Of a DNA stretch of 64,000 nucleotides, positions 55,351 through 63,875 are shown in pieces (position 1 is the stretch's first letter; the number at the start of each line of letters is the position of its first letter). Origin of the DNA: Noviherbaspirillum sedimenti (lineage in GTDB: Bacteria > Pseudomonadota > Gammaproteobacteria > Burkholderiales > Burkholderiaceae_D); the NCBI RefSeq assembly GCF_003590835.1, contig NZ_QYUQ01000002.1:1798001-1862000 (forward strand), given 5' to 3'. The notes under the pieces are model-generated. The model saw nothing but the letters and a program-made list of their open reading frames with translations, had not been told where the DNA came from and made no database searches. The translations under genes and the position numbers were made by a program.

Positions 55351-55674
55351 ATGACCCACGTTGTGACCGAATCCTGCATCCGTTGTCGCTATACCGACTG
55401 CGTCGATGTATGTCCGGTGGACTGCTTTCGCGCAGGTCCGAATTTTCTGACGATCGACCCCGACGAATGCATCGACTGCGCGGTGTGCGTGGCAGAATGC
55501 CCGGTCAATGCCATTTACGCGGAAGAGGATGTCCCGGCAGACCAGCAGCAATTCATCAAGCTGAATGTCGAGCTGGCGCGCAAGTGGCCGTCCATCACCA
55601 AAACCACGGCGCCCCTGGCGGAAGCCGAGGAATGGAAAGATACGAAAGATAAATTGCAATACCTCCAAAGCTGA
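55351..55674 (+). CDS. fdxA: 7Fe ferredoxin, FdxA type
   Basis: A 107-residue ferredoxin with the [3Fe-4S] motif [18 protein letters not shown] and the [4Fe-4S] motif [19 protein letters not shown], plus the C-terminal extension ([20 protein letters not shown]) typical of this group. It precedes the FNR gene by 59 bp, with a terminator between; the pair probably works together in NADPH-linked electron transfer. Confidence 0.95.
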   Translation: MTHVVTESCIRCRYTDCVDVCPVDCFRAGPNFLTIDPDECIDCAVCVAECPVNAIYAEEDVPADQQQFIKLNVELARKWPSITKTTAPLAEAEEWKDTKDKLQYLQS

Positions 55675-55695
55675 GGCCTTGCCACGAAATACCCG

Positions 55696-55724
55696 AAGCC
55701 GGTGCATGTTTCCCCGGCTTTTTC
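55696..55724 (+). terminator. Terminator between fdxA and FNR genes
   Basis: A 7-bp stem (AAGCCGG/CCGGCTT) with an 11-nt loop is followed by five T. The stem is short, so read-through is likely. Confidence 0.6.
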
Positions 55725-55733
55725 ACTTTTTCA

Positions 55734-56864
55734 ATGAAACAGGAATTTGACAGTCGTATGGAAACCAGCGCCGGCCTCGAAGCCTCGAACCTCGCCCCCA
55801 ACACCACTCCCGATGCGGCCAAGGCGCCGATCGAAGCCGATGCCGTGATCATCGGCGCCGGCCCGGTCGGCCTGTTCCAGGTATTCGAACTCGGCCTGCT
55901 GGAAATCAAGGCACACGTGATCGATTCGCTGCCAGTCGTCGGCGGCCAGTGCGTGGAACTGTATCCGGACAAGCCGATCTATGACATCCCTGCGGTGCCG
56001 GTATGCACCGGCCAGGAATTGACCGACAACCTGCTGAAGCAAATCGAGCCCTTCGAACCGACCTTCCACCTGAACCAGGAAGTCACCGTGGTCGAAAAGC
56101 GCGAGGACGGCCGCTTCAATCTCGAGACGTCGATGGGCACCCGCTTCATCACCAAGACCATTTTCATCGCTGCCGGCGTCGGCTCCTTCCAGCCGCGCAC
56201 CATCAAGGTCGATGGCATCGAACAGTTTGAAGGCGAGCAAGTGTTTTACCGCGTCAAGGACCCGAGCCGTTTCCACGGCAAGAACCTGGTCATTTGCGGC
56301 GGCGGCGACTCCGCCCTGGACTGGGCGCTGAACTTTGTCGGCAAGGCCGAATCGGTCATTCTGCTGCATCGTCGCGAAGATTTCCGCGCCGCGCCGGCTT
56401 CGGTGGCCAAGATGAAGGAATTGTGCGACGAATTTGAAATGCAATTCATCGTCGGCCAGGTCACCGGCTATGAATCCAAAGACGAGCGACTCAGCGAGAT
56501 CAAGGTCACCGGCGCCGATGGCGTGACGCGCCGCCTGCCGCTGGACCACTTGCTGGTGTTCTTCGGCCTGTCGCCCAAGCTCGGCCCGATCGCCGAATGG
56601 GGCCTGGATATCGAGCGCAAGCAGCTGAAAGTCGTCGATACCGAGAAATTCGAAACCAATGTCCCGGGAATTTTCGCGGTAGGCGACATCAATACCTACC
56701 CTGGCAAGAAAAAACTGATTCTCTCCGGTTTCCATGAAGCGGCACTGGCGGCCTTTGGCGCAGCGCCCTACATTTTCCCGGAAAAGAAGATCCACATGCA
56801 ATACACCACCACCTCGCCCAAGCTGCACAAGATCCTGGGTGTCGAGACCCCCGTATTCGATTAA
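55734..56864 (+). CDS. Ferredoxin--NADP+ reductase, thioredoxin-reductase-like type
   Basis: A 376-residue two-dinucleotide-binding flavoprotein: FAD motif [20 protein letters not shown], the NADPH motif [20 protein letters not shown] and the C-terminal [20 protein letters not shown]. The absence of a CxxC redox pair separates it from thioredoxin reductase. The first ATG is 55734, with another at 55758; neither has a good ribosome site. Confidence 0.93.
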   Translation: MKQEFDSRMETSAGLEASNLAPNTTPDAAKAPIEADAVIIGAGPVGLFQVFELGLLEIKAHVIDSLPVVGGQCVELYPDKPIYDIPAVPVCTGQELTDNLLKQIEPFEPTFHLNQEVTVVEKREDGRFNLETSMGTRFITKTIFIAAGVGSFQPRTIKVDGIEQFEGEQVFYRVKDPSRFHGKNLVICGGGDSALDWALNFVGKAESVILLHRREDFRAAPASVAKMKELCDEFEMQFIVGQVTGYESKDERLSEIKVTGADGVTRRLPLDHLLVFFGLSPKLGPIAEWGLDIERKQLKVVDTEKFETNVPGIFAVGDINTYPGKKKLILSGFHEAALAAFGAAPYIFPEKKIHMQYTTTSPKLHKILGVETPVFD

Positions 56865-56889
56865 TCGTTTCACGCGGCAACAACCTGGA

Positions 56890-56926
56890 AACGCCCCTTG
56901 GCTGGACAAGCCAAGGGGCGTTTTTT
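56890..56926 (+). terminator. Terminator after the FNR gene
   Basis: A 14-bp perfect stem (AACGCCCCTTGGCT and complement) with a GGACA loop ends in six T. Confidence 0.93.
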
Positions 56927-57199
56927 CTTGGCAGGCATTATGCGTGTCAGTGACTTGGCACGACTTATGCTGCACTGCTACATGATCAACGGAATGCCAG
57001 CCAAGGCGATTTGGGCACTTCAATAGCCGCGGACGGCAAAAAATGGCATAACGACTTCATGATCGATGGATTACGGTTTCATGACCGCGTCACGGCAAGC
57101 CATGGCCGCCCATCGCATTTCGCCGATTGAAACAAGTTATTGATTTCACATGGAATTATTGTCATTTAGTTGAAACAAAACGACAGTCAGGAGAAGAAA

Positions 57200-57250
57200 A
57201 TGGACTGTAAATGTCTGACCAACGCCAACAATTTATGGTATGTTTCTTAG
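57200..57250 (+). CDS. Possible 16-residue leader peptide
   Basis: ATG at 57200 follows CAGGAGAAGAAA, an excellent ribosome site. The frame encodes MDCKCLTNANNLWYVS and stops at 57250. There is no family for it. It may be a leader ORF, a chance ribosome site, or the start of a lost gene. Confidence 0.25.
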   Translation: MDCKCLTNANNLWYVS

Positions 57251-57323
57251 CGTCAATGCGCGCAAATCGGGCGACTCCAAAGAAATCCCGGTTTTGCAAA
57301 GTGTTCCCTGTCGTTTGTAATTA

Positions 57324-57336
57324 TGTTGTAATGCAA
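57324..57336. promoter_or_regulatory. PhbF/PhaR-type site, upstream copy, phaZ
   Basis: TGTTGTAATGCAA matches TGnTGC-N3-GCAA with one mismatch (TGT for TGC). Confidence 0.4.
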
Positions 57337-57376
57337 TAAGAATTTTCCTACACGTTGAAGTAAAATAAGCTTACTA

Positions 57377-57389
57377 TGATGCATTGCAA
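57377..57389. promoter_or_regulatory. PhbF/PhaR-type site, downstream copy, phaZ
   Basis: TGATGCATTGCAA matches the recalled Herbaspirillum PhbF form TGnTGC-N3-GCAA at every defined position. It lies 49 bp before the chosen phaZ start. Confidence 0.55.
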
Positions 57390-57437
57390 CATTTAAAAAT
57401 AAAAACTGATTGTGCTGCACTATCCGATGAGGCGACC

Positions 57438-58673
57438 ATGCTCTATCAATTTCACGAATTAAACCGCAACTTCATTAACCCATTGATCCAGTGGGCCGAA
57501 GCCTCCGCCAAGCTATTTACCAATCCAGTCTCGCCGCTGGCACACGCGCCATTTGCGCAACGCATTGCAGCGGGCTACGAGTTGATGTATCGCCTTGGCA
57601 AAGCTTACGAAAAGCCGCCCTTCAGCATTGAAAACGTGACAGTTGATGGCAAGGAAGTCCAGATTCTGGAACGCGTTTCCGCGCAAAAGCCTTTCTGCAC
57701 CCTGATCCACTTCAAGAAGGATTTGAGCGATGCGGAAACCGCCAGGCTCAATCATCCCAAGGTCTTGATCGTCGCCCCACTGTCCGGTCACCATGCCACC
57801 CTGTTGCGCGACACCGTGCGCAGCATGCTGGAGAACCATGACGTCTACATCACCGACTGGATCGATGCGCGCATGGTGCCCTACTCGGAAGGCCCCTTCC
57901 ATCTGCACGATTATGTCTACTACGTGCAGGATTTCATCCGCCACCTGGGTCCGGATCTGCATCTGATTGCGGTGTGCCAGCCGACCGTGCCGGTGCTGGC
58001 GGCAGTCGCGCTGATGGCCAGCGACAACGATCCGATGCTGCCCAAGTCCATGACCCTGATGGGCGGCCCGATCGACCCGCGCAAGTCGCCCACCCAGGTC
58101 AACGACCTGGCGACCGACAAGCCTTTTTCCTGGTTTGAAAACACCGTGATTTACGCGGTGCCACCTAATTATCCGGGCCACGGCCGCAAGGTCTACCCAG
58201 GATTCCTTCAGCATGCGGGTTTCGTGGCGATGAACCCGAGCCGTCACGCGCAAAGCCACTGGGATTTTTATCTGCATCTGCGCCAGGGTGACAACGACTC
58301 CGCCGAAAATCACCGCAAGTTCTACGACGAATACAATGCCGTGCTGGACATGCCGGCAGAATATTATCTGGAAACCATCAAGACTGTTTTCCAGGACCAC
58401 TGCCTGCCCAAGGGCACCTGGGAAATCGGCGGCAAGCTGGTGCGACCGCAGGATATCAAGACCGTTGCGCTGTTTACCGTCGAAGGCGAGCTGGACGACA
58501 TTTCCGGCCCTGGCCAGACTCAGGCCGCGCACGAACTGTGCTCCGGCATTCCCAAGGACATGCAGCAGGATTATGTCGCCCCGGGTGCTGGCCACTACGG
58601 CATTTTTTCGGGCCGCCGCTGGCGCGAGACCATTTGCCCGAAAGTCGGCGAATTCATCAAGAAATATTCCTGA
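57438..58673 (+). CDS. phaZ: Intracellular polyhydroxybutyrate depolymerase
   Basis: A 411-residue cytoplasmic depolymerase that degrades native PHB granules. The nucleophile segment LIAVCQPTVPVLAAV has cysteine in place of serine, as in Ralstonia PhaZa1-type enzymes; an aspartate in VEGELDDISGPGQ and the histidine in PGAGHYGIFSG complete a triad. The ATG at 57438 is preferred (GAGG 6 bases upstream; start MLYQFHELNRNFINP is family-typical). The TGCnnnGCA sites upstream link it to phaP control. Confidence 0.94.
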   Translation: MLYQFHELNRNFINPLIQWAEASAKLFTNPVSPLAHAPFAQRIAAGYELMYRLGKAYEKPPFSIENVTVDGKEVQILERVSAQKPFCTLIHFKKDLSDAETARLNHPKVLIVAPLSGHHATLLRDTVRSMLENHDVYITDWIDARMVPYSEGPFHLHDYVYYVQDFIRHLGPDLHLIAVCQPTVPVLAAVALMASDNDPMLPKSMTLMGGPIDPRKSPTQVNDLATDKPFSWFENTVIYAVPPNYPGHGRKVYPGFLQHAGFVAMNPSRHAQSHWDFYLHLRQGDNDSAENHRKFYDEYNAVLDMPAEYYLETIKTVFQDHCLPKGTWEIGGKLVRPQDIKTVALFTVEGELDDISGPGQTQAAHELCSGIPKDMQQDYVAPGAGHYGIFSGRRWRETICPKVGEFIKKYS

Positions 58674-58703
58674 TACATTCCTGATACGTTAAGCCGCCTT
58701 GCG

Positions 58704-58735
58704 AAAAGCCGTCCCCTTCCAGGGACGGCTTTTTT
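58704..58735 (+). terminator. Terminator after phaZ
   Basis: A 12-bp stem (AAAAGCCGTCCC/GGGACGGCTTTT) with a 6-nt loop ends in a T run. Confidence 0.92.
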
Positions 58736-58797
58736 ATTGACAGCATGCCGCCTGATTGTGCCAAACGCGGCGGCATTGGATAATGCTGTTTTTATCG

Positions 58798-59511
58798 ATG
58801 AATAGTCCCGTGTCCGCTCCGCTTGCCGATCGTATCGAAGACCTGCTGCCGCAAACCCAGTGCACCAAATGCGGCTACCCGGCATGCCGCCCCTATGCCG
58901 AGGCGGTCGCCAGCGGCGAGGCTTCCTACAACCAGTGTCCGCCCGGCGGCGCCGAGGGGGTCGCCAGACTGGCAGCCCTGCTCGGCAAGCCGGTCATTCC
59001 GCTGAATCCCGCCAACGGCGCCGAGCGGCCGCGCCCGGTGGCGCTGATCGACGAGACCCTGTGCATTGGCTGTACCCTGTGCATCCAGGCCTGTCCGGTG
59101 GATGCCATCATCGGCGCCGGCAAGCAGATGCATACGGTGGTGCCGGCGCTGTGTACCGGCTGCGACCTGTGCGTCGCCCCCTGCCCGGTGGATTGCATCG
59201 CCATGATCGACGTCACCGCCAGCCTGACCGGCTGGGACGCCTGGTCGCAGCAGCAGGCCGACGACGCGCGCGACCGCCATGACTTTCATGTCATGCGCCT
59301 GCGCCGCGACAAGGAAGAAAACGACGCCAGGCTGGCAGCCAAGGCAAGCGCCAAGCTGCAGGCGCTGGAGGCCGAAGCCGCTGCCAGCCCGGAGCAGCAG
59401 GCCGAACAGGCGCGCAAGAAGGCGATCGTGCAGGCCGCCATCGAACGCGCGCGCCTGAAGAAGGAACAGATGGCGGCAGCCACGGCGACCAGCCCGGAGG
59501 AAAAACCTTGA
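58798..59511 (+). CDS. RnfB-like Fe-S electron-transfer protein
   Basis: A 237-residue protein with the Rnf/Rsx B-type 4Fe-4S domain ([15 protein letters not shown]) and two ferredoxin motifs ([16 protein letters not shown] and [16 protein letters not shown]). It lacks the N-terminal membrane helix of true RnfB, so it is the soluble betaproteobacterial form, usually encoded beside nth as here. The C-terminal 80 residues are Ala/Lys/Glu-rich coiled coil ([20 protein letters not shown]). The start is uncertain because no clear ribosome site exists. Confidence 0.88.
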   Translation: MNSPVSAPLADRIEDLLPQTQCTKCGYPACRPYAEAVASGEASYNQCPPGGAEGVARLAALLGKPVIPLNPANGAERPRPVALIDETLCIGCTLCIQACPVDAIIGAGKQMHTVVPALCTGCDLCVAPCPVDCIAMIDVTASLTGWDAWSQQQADDARDRHDFHVMRLRRDKEENDARLAAKASAKLQALEAEAAASPEQQAEQARKKAIVQAAIERARLKKEQMAAATATSPEEKP

Positions 59512-60158
59512 ATTCCCAGAAGCGGCGCCTGATTTTTGAACGCCTGCGCGCGGCAAATCCAAATCCGACCACCGAACTGGCCTATACCACGCCGTTCGAA
59601 TTGCTGATCGCCGTGATCCTGTCGGCGCAGGCCACCGATGTCTCGGTCAACAAGGCCACGCGCGTGCTGTTCCCGCTTGCCAATACGCCGCAGGCGATCT
59701 TTGCCCTGGGCGTCGAAGGACTGACAGAGTACATCCGCACCATCGGCCTGTACCGCACCAAGGCGAAAAACATCATTGAAACCTGCCGCATCCTGCTCGA
59801 ACAGCACGGCGGCCAGGTACCGCGCACGCGGGAAAGCCTGCAAGCCTTGCCGGGCGTGGGCCGCAAGACCGCCAACGTGGTCTTGAACACGGCATTCGGC
59901 GAAGCGGTGATGGCGGTGGATACACATATTTTCCGGGTATCCAACCGCACTGGCCTGGCGCCCGGCAAGAACGTCGATGAAGTCGAGCGGGCCTTGATGA
60001 AAAATGTCCCGCACGAATTCCTTCACGACGCCCACCACTGGCTGATCCTGCACGGGCGTTATACCTGTATCGCCCGCAAGCCGCTGTGCTGGAACTGCGT
60101 CATCGCCGATTTGTGCGAATACCCGGACAAGACGCCGCTGCCGGCCAAAGGAGTCTGA
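59508..60158 (+). CDS. nth: Endonuclease III (DNA glycosylase/AP lyase)
   Basis: A 216-residue base-excision repair enzyme for oxidised pyrimidines. The helix-hairpin-helix [16 protein letters not shown] with catalytic lysine, the aspartate in [12 protein letters not shown] and the [4Fe-4S] loop [17 protein letters not shown] are all present. The start is a TTG at 59508 that overlaps the preceding stop (TTGA), indicating translational coupling. Confidence 0.96.
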   Translation: MNSQKRRLIFERLRAANPNPTTELAYTTPFELLIAVILSAQATDVSVNKATRVLFPLANTPQAIFALGVEGLTEYIRTIGLYRTKAKNIIETCRILLEQHGGQVPRTRESLQALPGVGRKTANVVLNTAFGEAVMAVDTHIFRVSNRTGLAPGKNVDEVERALMKNVPHEFLHDAHHWLILHGRYTCIARKPLCWNCVIADLCEYPDKTPLPAKGV

Positions 60159-60160
60159 AC

Positions 60161-60589
60161 ATGTTTAATCCCTCGCAAGACGATGTCCGGCGTTTTTTCT
60201 GCGACGCCTACCGCAAACACCGCAACAATGAAATCCTGACGCCGCTGGAGGCAATTGCGCGCGACTGGATCGCCCAGCACCCGGAATATGCCAGTGAACT
60301 GGAAGAAGTCGAAGCCGCGCTGGCAGCCGACTATTCGGTCGAACGCGGCCAGGCCAATCCTTTCCTGCACCTGTCCATGCACCTGTCGATTGCCGAGCAG
60401 GTGTCGATCGACCAGCCCCCTGGAATCAGGGCGGCTTGCCAGGCGCTTGCGAACAAACTGCAATCCGAGCATGACGCGCATCACCAGATCATGGAATGCC
60501 TGGGCGAGATGATCTGGAATTCACAGCGCAACGGCACGCCGCCCGACGGCGCCGCCTATATCGATTGCGTGCGGCGGCGCTGCCGCTGA
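60161..60589 (+). CDS. DUF1841-family protein
   Basis: A 142-residue cytoplasmic protein (MFNPSQDDVRRFFCDAYRKH; NPFLHLSMHLSIAEQVSIDQ; HDAHHQIMECLGEMIWNSQR) of a family restricted largely to beta- and gammaproteobacteria and without known function. The His-rich helices are suggestive of a metal or helical bundle. AAAGGAG precedes the ATG 8 bases away. It is the last gene of the rnfB-nth unit. Confidence 0.9.
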   Translation: MFNPSQDDVRRFFCDAYRKHRNNEILTPLEAIARDWIAQHPEYASELEEVEAALAADYSVERGQANPFLHLSMHLSIAEQVSIDQPPGIRAACQALANKLQSEHDAHHQIMECLGEMIWNSQRNGTPPDGAAYIDCVRRRCR

Positions 60590-60626
60590 CGGCGCCGGCC
60601 GGAACTCACGCACGCCCTGCAGAATC

Positions 60627-60656
60627 AAAAAAGCCACGGACTCCGTGGCTTTTTTT
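60627..60656. terminator. Bidirectional terminator between DUF1841 and cytochrome c genes
   Basis: A stem of 13 bp (AAAAAAGCCACGG/CCGTGGCTTTTTT) with a 3-nt loop has T runs on both strands, so it can serve both converging units. Confidence 0.9.
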
Positions 60657-60677
60657 AAGGGAAAATCAGCAGCTTAT

Positions 60678-60747
60678 TTGCGTACCATTACTTGCGTACC
60701 ATTACTTGCGTACCATTACTTGCATACCATTACTTGCATACCATTAC
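60678..60747. repeat. Tandem 14-bp repeat, five units, over a stop codon
   Basis: Units start at 60678, 60692, 60706, 60720 and 60734, with the consensus TTGCGTACCATTAC (GCATACC in the last two). A sixth, partial unit begins at 60748. The last full unit carries the stop of the cytochrome gene; the array extends into its 3' untranslated part. Confidence 0.95.
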
Positions 60748-61097
60748 TTGCGCACCACCAGGGTGCCCGGCAGGCTGTGCAGGTACGCCGCGATATTCTG
60801 GATATCCTTCTTGCTCAATTGCTTGGCCTGACCCGCCATGATGGCGTTGCCGCGGCCGCTCAGGCCGCTGGTGCCGCGCTGATAGGCAATCATTGCATTC
60901 TCCAGGTAATCCTTGTGCTGGCCGGCCAGCTTCGGATAGCTGGGATCGATCGGCGTATTGTAATCCTGGCCGTGGCAGGTGAAGCAGTTGGACTTTTGCG
61001 CGGCGACCTTGCCGGCTTCGATATCGCCGGCAGCTTGTGCGCCCTGCGCGATTGCGGAGGCGAGTACCAGGACCGCGATCTTGAACATGTTTTTCAT
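60744..61097 (-). CDS. Class I cytochrome c, c553/c5 type
   Basis: A 117-residue periplasmic cytochrome. The signal peptide MKNMFKIAVLVLASAIAQGA runs to about AQA; CFTCH binds haem; the axial Met lies in NAIMAGQAKQLS. The C-terminal AAYLHSLPGTLVVRK is conserved. The stop falls in the tandem 14-bp repeat. It lies 12 bp after the next cytochrome gene on the same strand. Confidence 0.92.
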   Translation of the reverse strand: MKNMFKIAVLVLASAIAQGAQAAGDIEAGKVAAQKSNCFTCHGQDYNTPIDPSYPKLAGQHKDYLENAMIAYQRGTSGLSGRGNAIMAGQAKQLSKKDIQNIAAYLHSLPGTLVVRK

Positions 61098-61109
61098 CGT
61101 GCGCTCCCC

Positions 61110-61430
61110 TTATTTCTGTTGCGCGTAATACGCCGCAACGTCGGCGATATCCTGCTCCGACAGGCTGGCGGCGATGCCCTGCATGGTCGGATGTTTGCGC
61201 TCGCCTTTTTGATAGGCTTTCAGCGCGCTTTCAATGTATTTCGCCGACTGACCACCCAGCATGGGCACTTGATAGATTTCCGGGAAAGTGGCCTTGTAGC
61301 CCGGGATGCCGTGGCAACCGATACACATCTCAACCTTGGCCCTGGCGGCTTTGGCGTCGCCGACCACATCCGCCGCAGCAGAGAGGTTGGCCACGCCTGC
61401 GAGCGCGAGCAATGCGAATATTTTTTTCAT
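61110..61430 (-). CDS. Class I cytochrome c, second copy
   Basis: A 106-residue periplasmic cytochrome with signal peptide MKKIFALLALAGVANLSAAA, haem motif CIGCH and an axial Met in HPTMQGIAASLSEQ. The arrangement P-x-x-x-G-G-Q-S-A-K-Y is typical of the c553/c4-half family. An in-frame start at 61493 exists, but the signal peptide argues for 61430. With the next gene it makes a two-cytochrome unit that should pass electrons between a quinol-cytochrome c reductase and an oxidase. Confidence 0.9.
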   Translation of the reverse strand: MKKIFALLALAGVANLSAAADVVGDAKAARAKVEMCIGCHGIPGYKATFPEIYQVPMLGGQSAKYIESALKAYQKGERKHPTMQGIAASLSEQDIADVAAYYAQQK

Positions 61431-61566
61431 GGTAGCAGGAGGTAAGTAAAGCGAAACCGGCGGATGTTCAGCGCTCCCTTGCAATGCTGACATCCAAACC
61501 GTTCGATTCTACCTGAACTCCCAACGCCAGTCCATGCTACCAAGACATGACGTTGGTCGTGGCGGC

Positions 61567-63708
61567 TCAGGCGCCGTCGCTTCCCGAACGCTTGCGGCGC
61601 TCGTCCTCGAAAGCCGCAGCAGGCGCGGCCTGCGCCACGCCGCCGGCTTCCTGTTCACGCGGGAACAGGAAGGAACGCGGCGACCGCGCAAAGCGCCGCA
61701 GCACCGAGCTGAATACCAGTCGGCGGATGCGGTCCGGCACTTCGCGCGCGCGCAAGGCCAGCGCCAGCGCGCAGCCGAACGCCACCCCGACATTCAGCAA
61801 GCCGATGGCGGCAATGCCGAGCACGGCCAGCCAGAATTCGGACGACGCCATGCTGGCCCAGCCCAGGCTCGCGGCAGCAGCCACCAGGGTGCCGGTGGAC
61901 AGCGTGACATGCCGCACGTCCAGCCCCAGCCCGAAAAACTGCATGACGACCGGCCCCATGCCCAAGAGGAAGGCGAGCGAGAGGTTGCCGGCCAGACTGG
62001 ACACATGGCGCTCGGCCCAGCGCGCCAGCCGCTCGGCGCGCGCGGCGCCGAGTGCGTGCACCAGGCGCCGGTGATGCGCCAGCGAAGCGCGCAGCTGGCG
62101 CAGGGCAAACCAGTTATCGACAAAGCTGGCAACCAGGCTGGACAGCCACAGCAAACCGCCGGTCAGGGCGGCGTAGAGCGGCGTCATGCCGAACAGCGAC
62201 AGGGACTGCAGGCTGGCCTGGGCCTTGGCCGGGTCCAGCGGCGGCGTGCCGGTGAACAGCAGCACCGCGCCCGCCAGCACGGCCATCACCGGAATTACGG
62301 CAATCAGGTTACCGAACACTGCCGCGGCCTGCGAGCGCAGCAGCCATGCCGTTTCCTGCAGCAAGCCGCGCAAGCCTTCACGGGAATCCAGGTCGCCCAT
62401 GCGCGCGGCCAGCGCCGGTGCGGTTACGGCCGGCTGCCTGGTGGCCAGCACCCCGCCAAGGGCGGTGATCAGGACGAAGCTGGCGGCGTACGTCAGCGAG
62501 GCGGACAAGCCGGCGATGAAACCCGCCTGGCCGGTGCTGGCCATGGCAAGCTTGGCCAGCACGGTAAAAGCGGTGATGATGCCGCCGACATACGCGGCTT
62601 TCAGCATGGCCCGATATTCAATGCGGTTGCGGGCAATGTAATGCTCGCCCTGGCCGGCATTGCGCTCGACCAGCTTGCGCGCCAGTAGCGAAAAGCTGCG
62701 CCGCACCAGCGCCGGCACCGAATCGCGCGCATGCTGCGCGCGGATCAGGTCGGCCAGCAGCGCCTGCACCTGTCCTGCGCCCTGCGGCGTGAGCAAGGTC
62801 GCCGTGCGCAAATCGAGCAGGCGGCCGATGCGCACCAGCTGGGCGCGCATGCGCTCGACGCTGTAGACCAGGCCGACCGAGACGCCATGCTCGTCGAGGT
62901 CGGCATAGATGCGGTCGGTCTGCGCCTGGCACACGGCGACCAGCATCTTCACGCTGCGCAATGCGGCAACGTCATGTTGGCGGCTCAGGCAGAAATTCTC
63001 CAGTTCACGCTTGAGCGCCATGAATGGGGTCGACTGCAACGGCACTTTGGGGTCCAGGCGCTGGCGGAATGCCGGGCTGATGCCGACCGCCACGATCATG
63101 GCGGCCAGGTAGGTCAGCGCCTCATCGATCTGCCGGATATAGGCATGCAGGATACCTTCATCGATGCAAAGCCTGGCCAGGCGCCCCAGGGTGAGATGGT
63201 CCAGCCCCAGCAACCAGTCGGCATCGGCTGGATCGGGGAACATGGCGGCAAACAGGGCCGACAAGTCCTGTTGCGCCGGTGGGCGCGGCAGAATGAACTT
63301 GACGATGCGCTCGCCCAGCTCGCTGAAAAAAGCCGGTTCGCGCGGCAGGCCGGTAGCGCTGAACAGCTCTGGCCCGGCTGCTTCGCGCAGGGTTTTCTGC
63401 AGGGTGGTTTGCACCAGCCGGCGCGCGTCGCGTTGCCCATCGAGCCAGTCAAGCAGGAGCAGCAGGCGCTGCCGACGCAGCTCACCGGCGTCAGCCGGGG
63501 GCAGCATGCCGGACCTGGGCACATGGCGCAGCCAGGCGGCGACATCGATCATCCAGTTGGCGCGCTCGTTCCAGCTGGCGAAGGGATTGGCCTGCCGCAG
63601 CAGGGATTCGGCCTGGCGCTCGTAACGCACATGGCGGTCACGGCGGTGCTGGGTGCCGCCGCAGAGGCGGCGGCACATCACCCATAGACGCAGGAAAATG
63701 ATCTTCAT
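61567..63708 (-). CDS. Gcr/SpecificRecomb-family membrane protein
   Basis: A 713-residue protein of the family annotated as 'site-specific recombinase Gcr'. The N-terminal 350 residues are soluble and helical; the C-terminal half has about eight hydrophobic segments (IITAFTVLAKLAMASTGQAG; FGNLIAVIPVMAVLAGAVLL; LGIAAIGLLNVGVAFGCALA). No catalytic Tyr/Ser recombinase motif is visible, so the family name may mislead; it is more likely a membrane protein. The ATG at 63708 has AAGGGA 10 bases upstream. Confidence 0.78.
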   Translation of the reverse strand: MKIIFLRLWVMCRRLCGGTQHRRDRHVRYERQAESLLRQANPFASWNERANWMIDVAAWLRHVPRSGMLPPADAGELRRQRLLLLLDWLDGQRDARRLVQTTLQKTLREAAGPELFSATGLPREPAFFSELGERIVKFILPRPPAQQDLSALFAAMFPDPADADWLLGLDHLTLGRLARLCIDEGILHAYIRQIDEALTYLAAMIVAVGISPAFRQRLDPKVPLQSTPFMALKRELENFCLSRQHDVAALRSVKMLVAVCQAQTDRIYADLDEHGVSVGLVYSVERMRAQLVRIGRLLDLRTATLLTPQGAGQVQALLADLIRAQHARDSVPALVRRSFSLLARKLVERNAGQGEHYIARNRIEYRAMLKAAYVGGIITAFTVLAKLAMASTGQAGFIAGLSASLTYAASFVLITALGGVLATRQPAVTAPALAARMGDLDSREGLRGLLQETAWLLRSQAAAVFGNLIAVIPVMAVLAGAVLLFTGTPPLDPAKAQASLQSLSLFGMTPLYAALTGGLLWLSSLVASFVDNWFALRQLRASLAHHRRLVHALGAARAERLARWAERHVSSLAGNLSLAFLLGMGPVVMQFFGLGLDVRHVTLSTGTLVAAAASLGWASMASSEFWLAVLGIAAIGLLNVGVAFGCALALALRAREVPDRIRRLVFSSVLRRFARSPRSFLFPREQEAGGVAQAAPAAAFEDERRKRSGSDGA

Positions 63709-63875
63709 GCAGCTTGTCCCTTTCGTTAAATCTGAATGCAATAAGAATGACAGAGGGAAAAGGACGCTCCCCGCCGGCCATCCGCTTCTCGTTTATACTT
63801 GAACATGTCGAGGCGGATTAAACACCCCGTAATTTTCGCCTTGATGACATGTTATTTTCTTGAAGACACTAAGTT

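Larger units (their letters stand above)
56927..57437. other. Intergenic region upstream of phaZ
   Basis: About 510 bp of AT-rich DNA. It contains a 16-codon frame with a strong ribosome site (57200-57250), two PhbF/PhaR-type sites (57324-57336 and 57377-57389) and the phaZ leader. No other gene or RNA is recognised. Confidence 0.6.

Noticed and set aside
57199..57210. Similarity of TGGACTGTAA to the end of the IS630 element
   Set aside because: Ten bases only, no second end or TA duplication nearby; probably chance.
60678..60747. CRISPR-like array
   Set aside because: Units are 14 bp and directly adjacent without spacers; it is a simple tandem repeat.
61567..63708. True site-specific recombinase
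   Set aside because: The family name is kept, but no Tyr or Ser recombinase active-site motif is visible and the C-terminal half is membrane-spanning.
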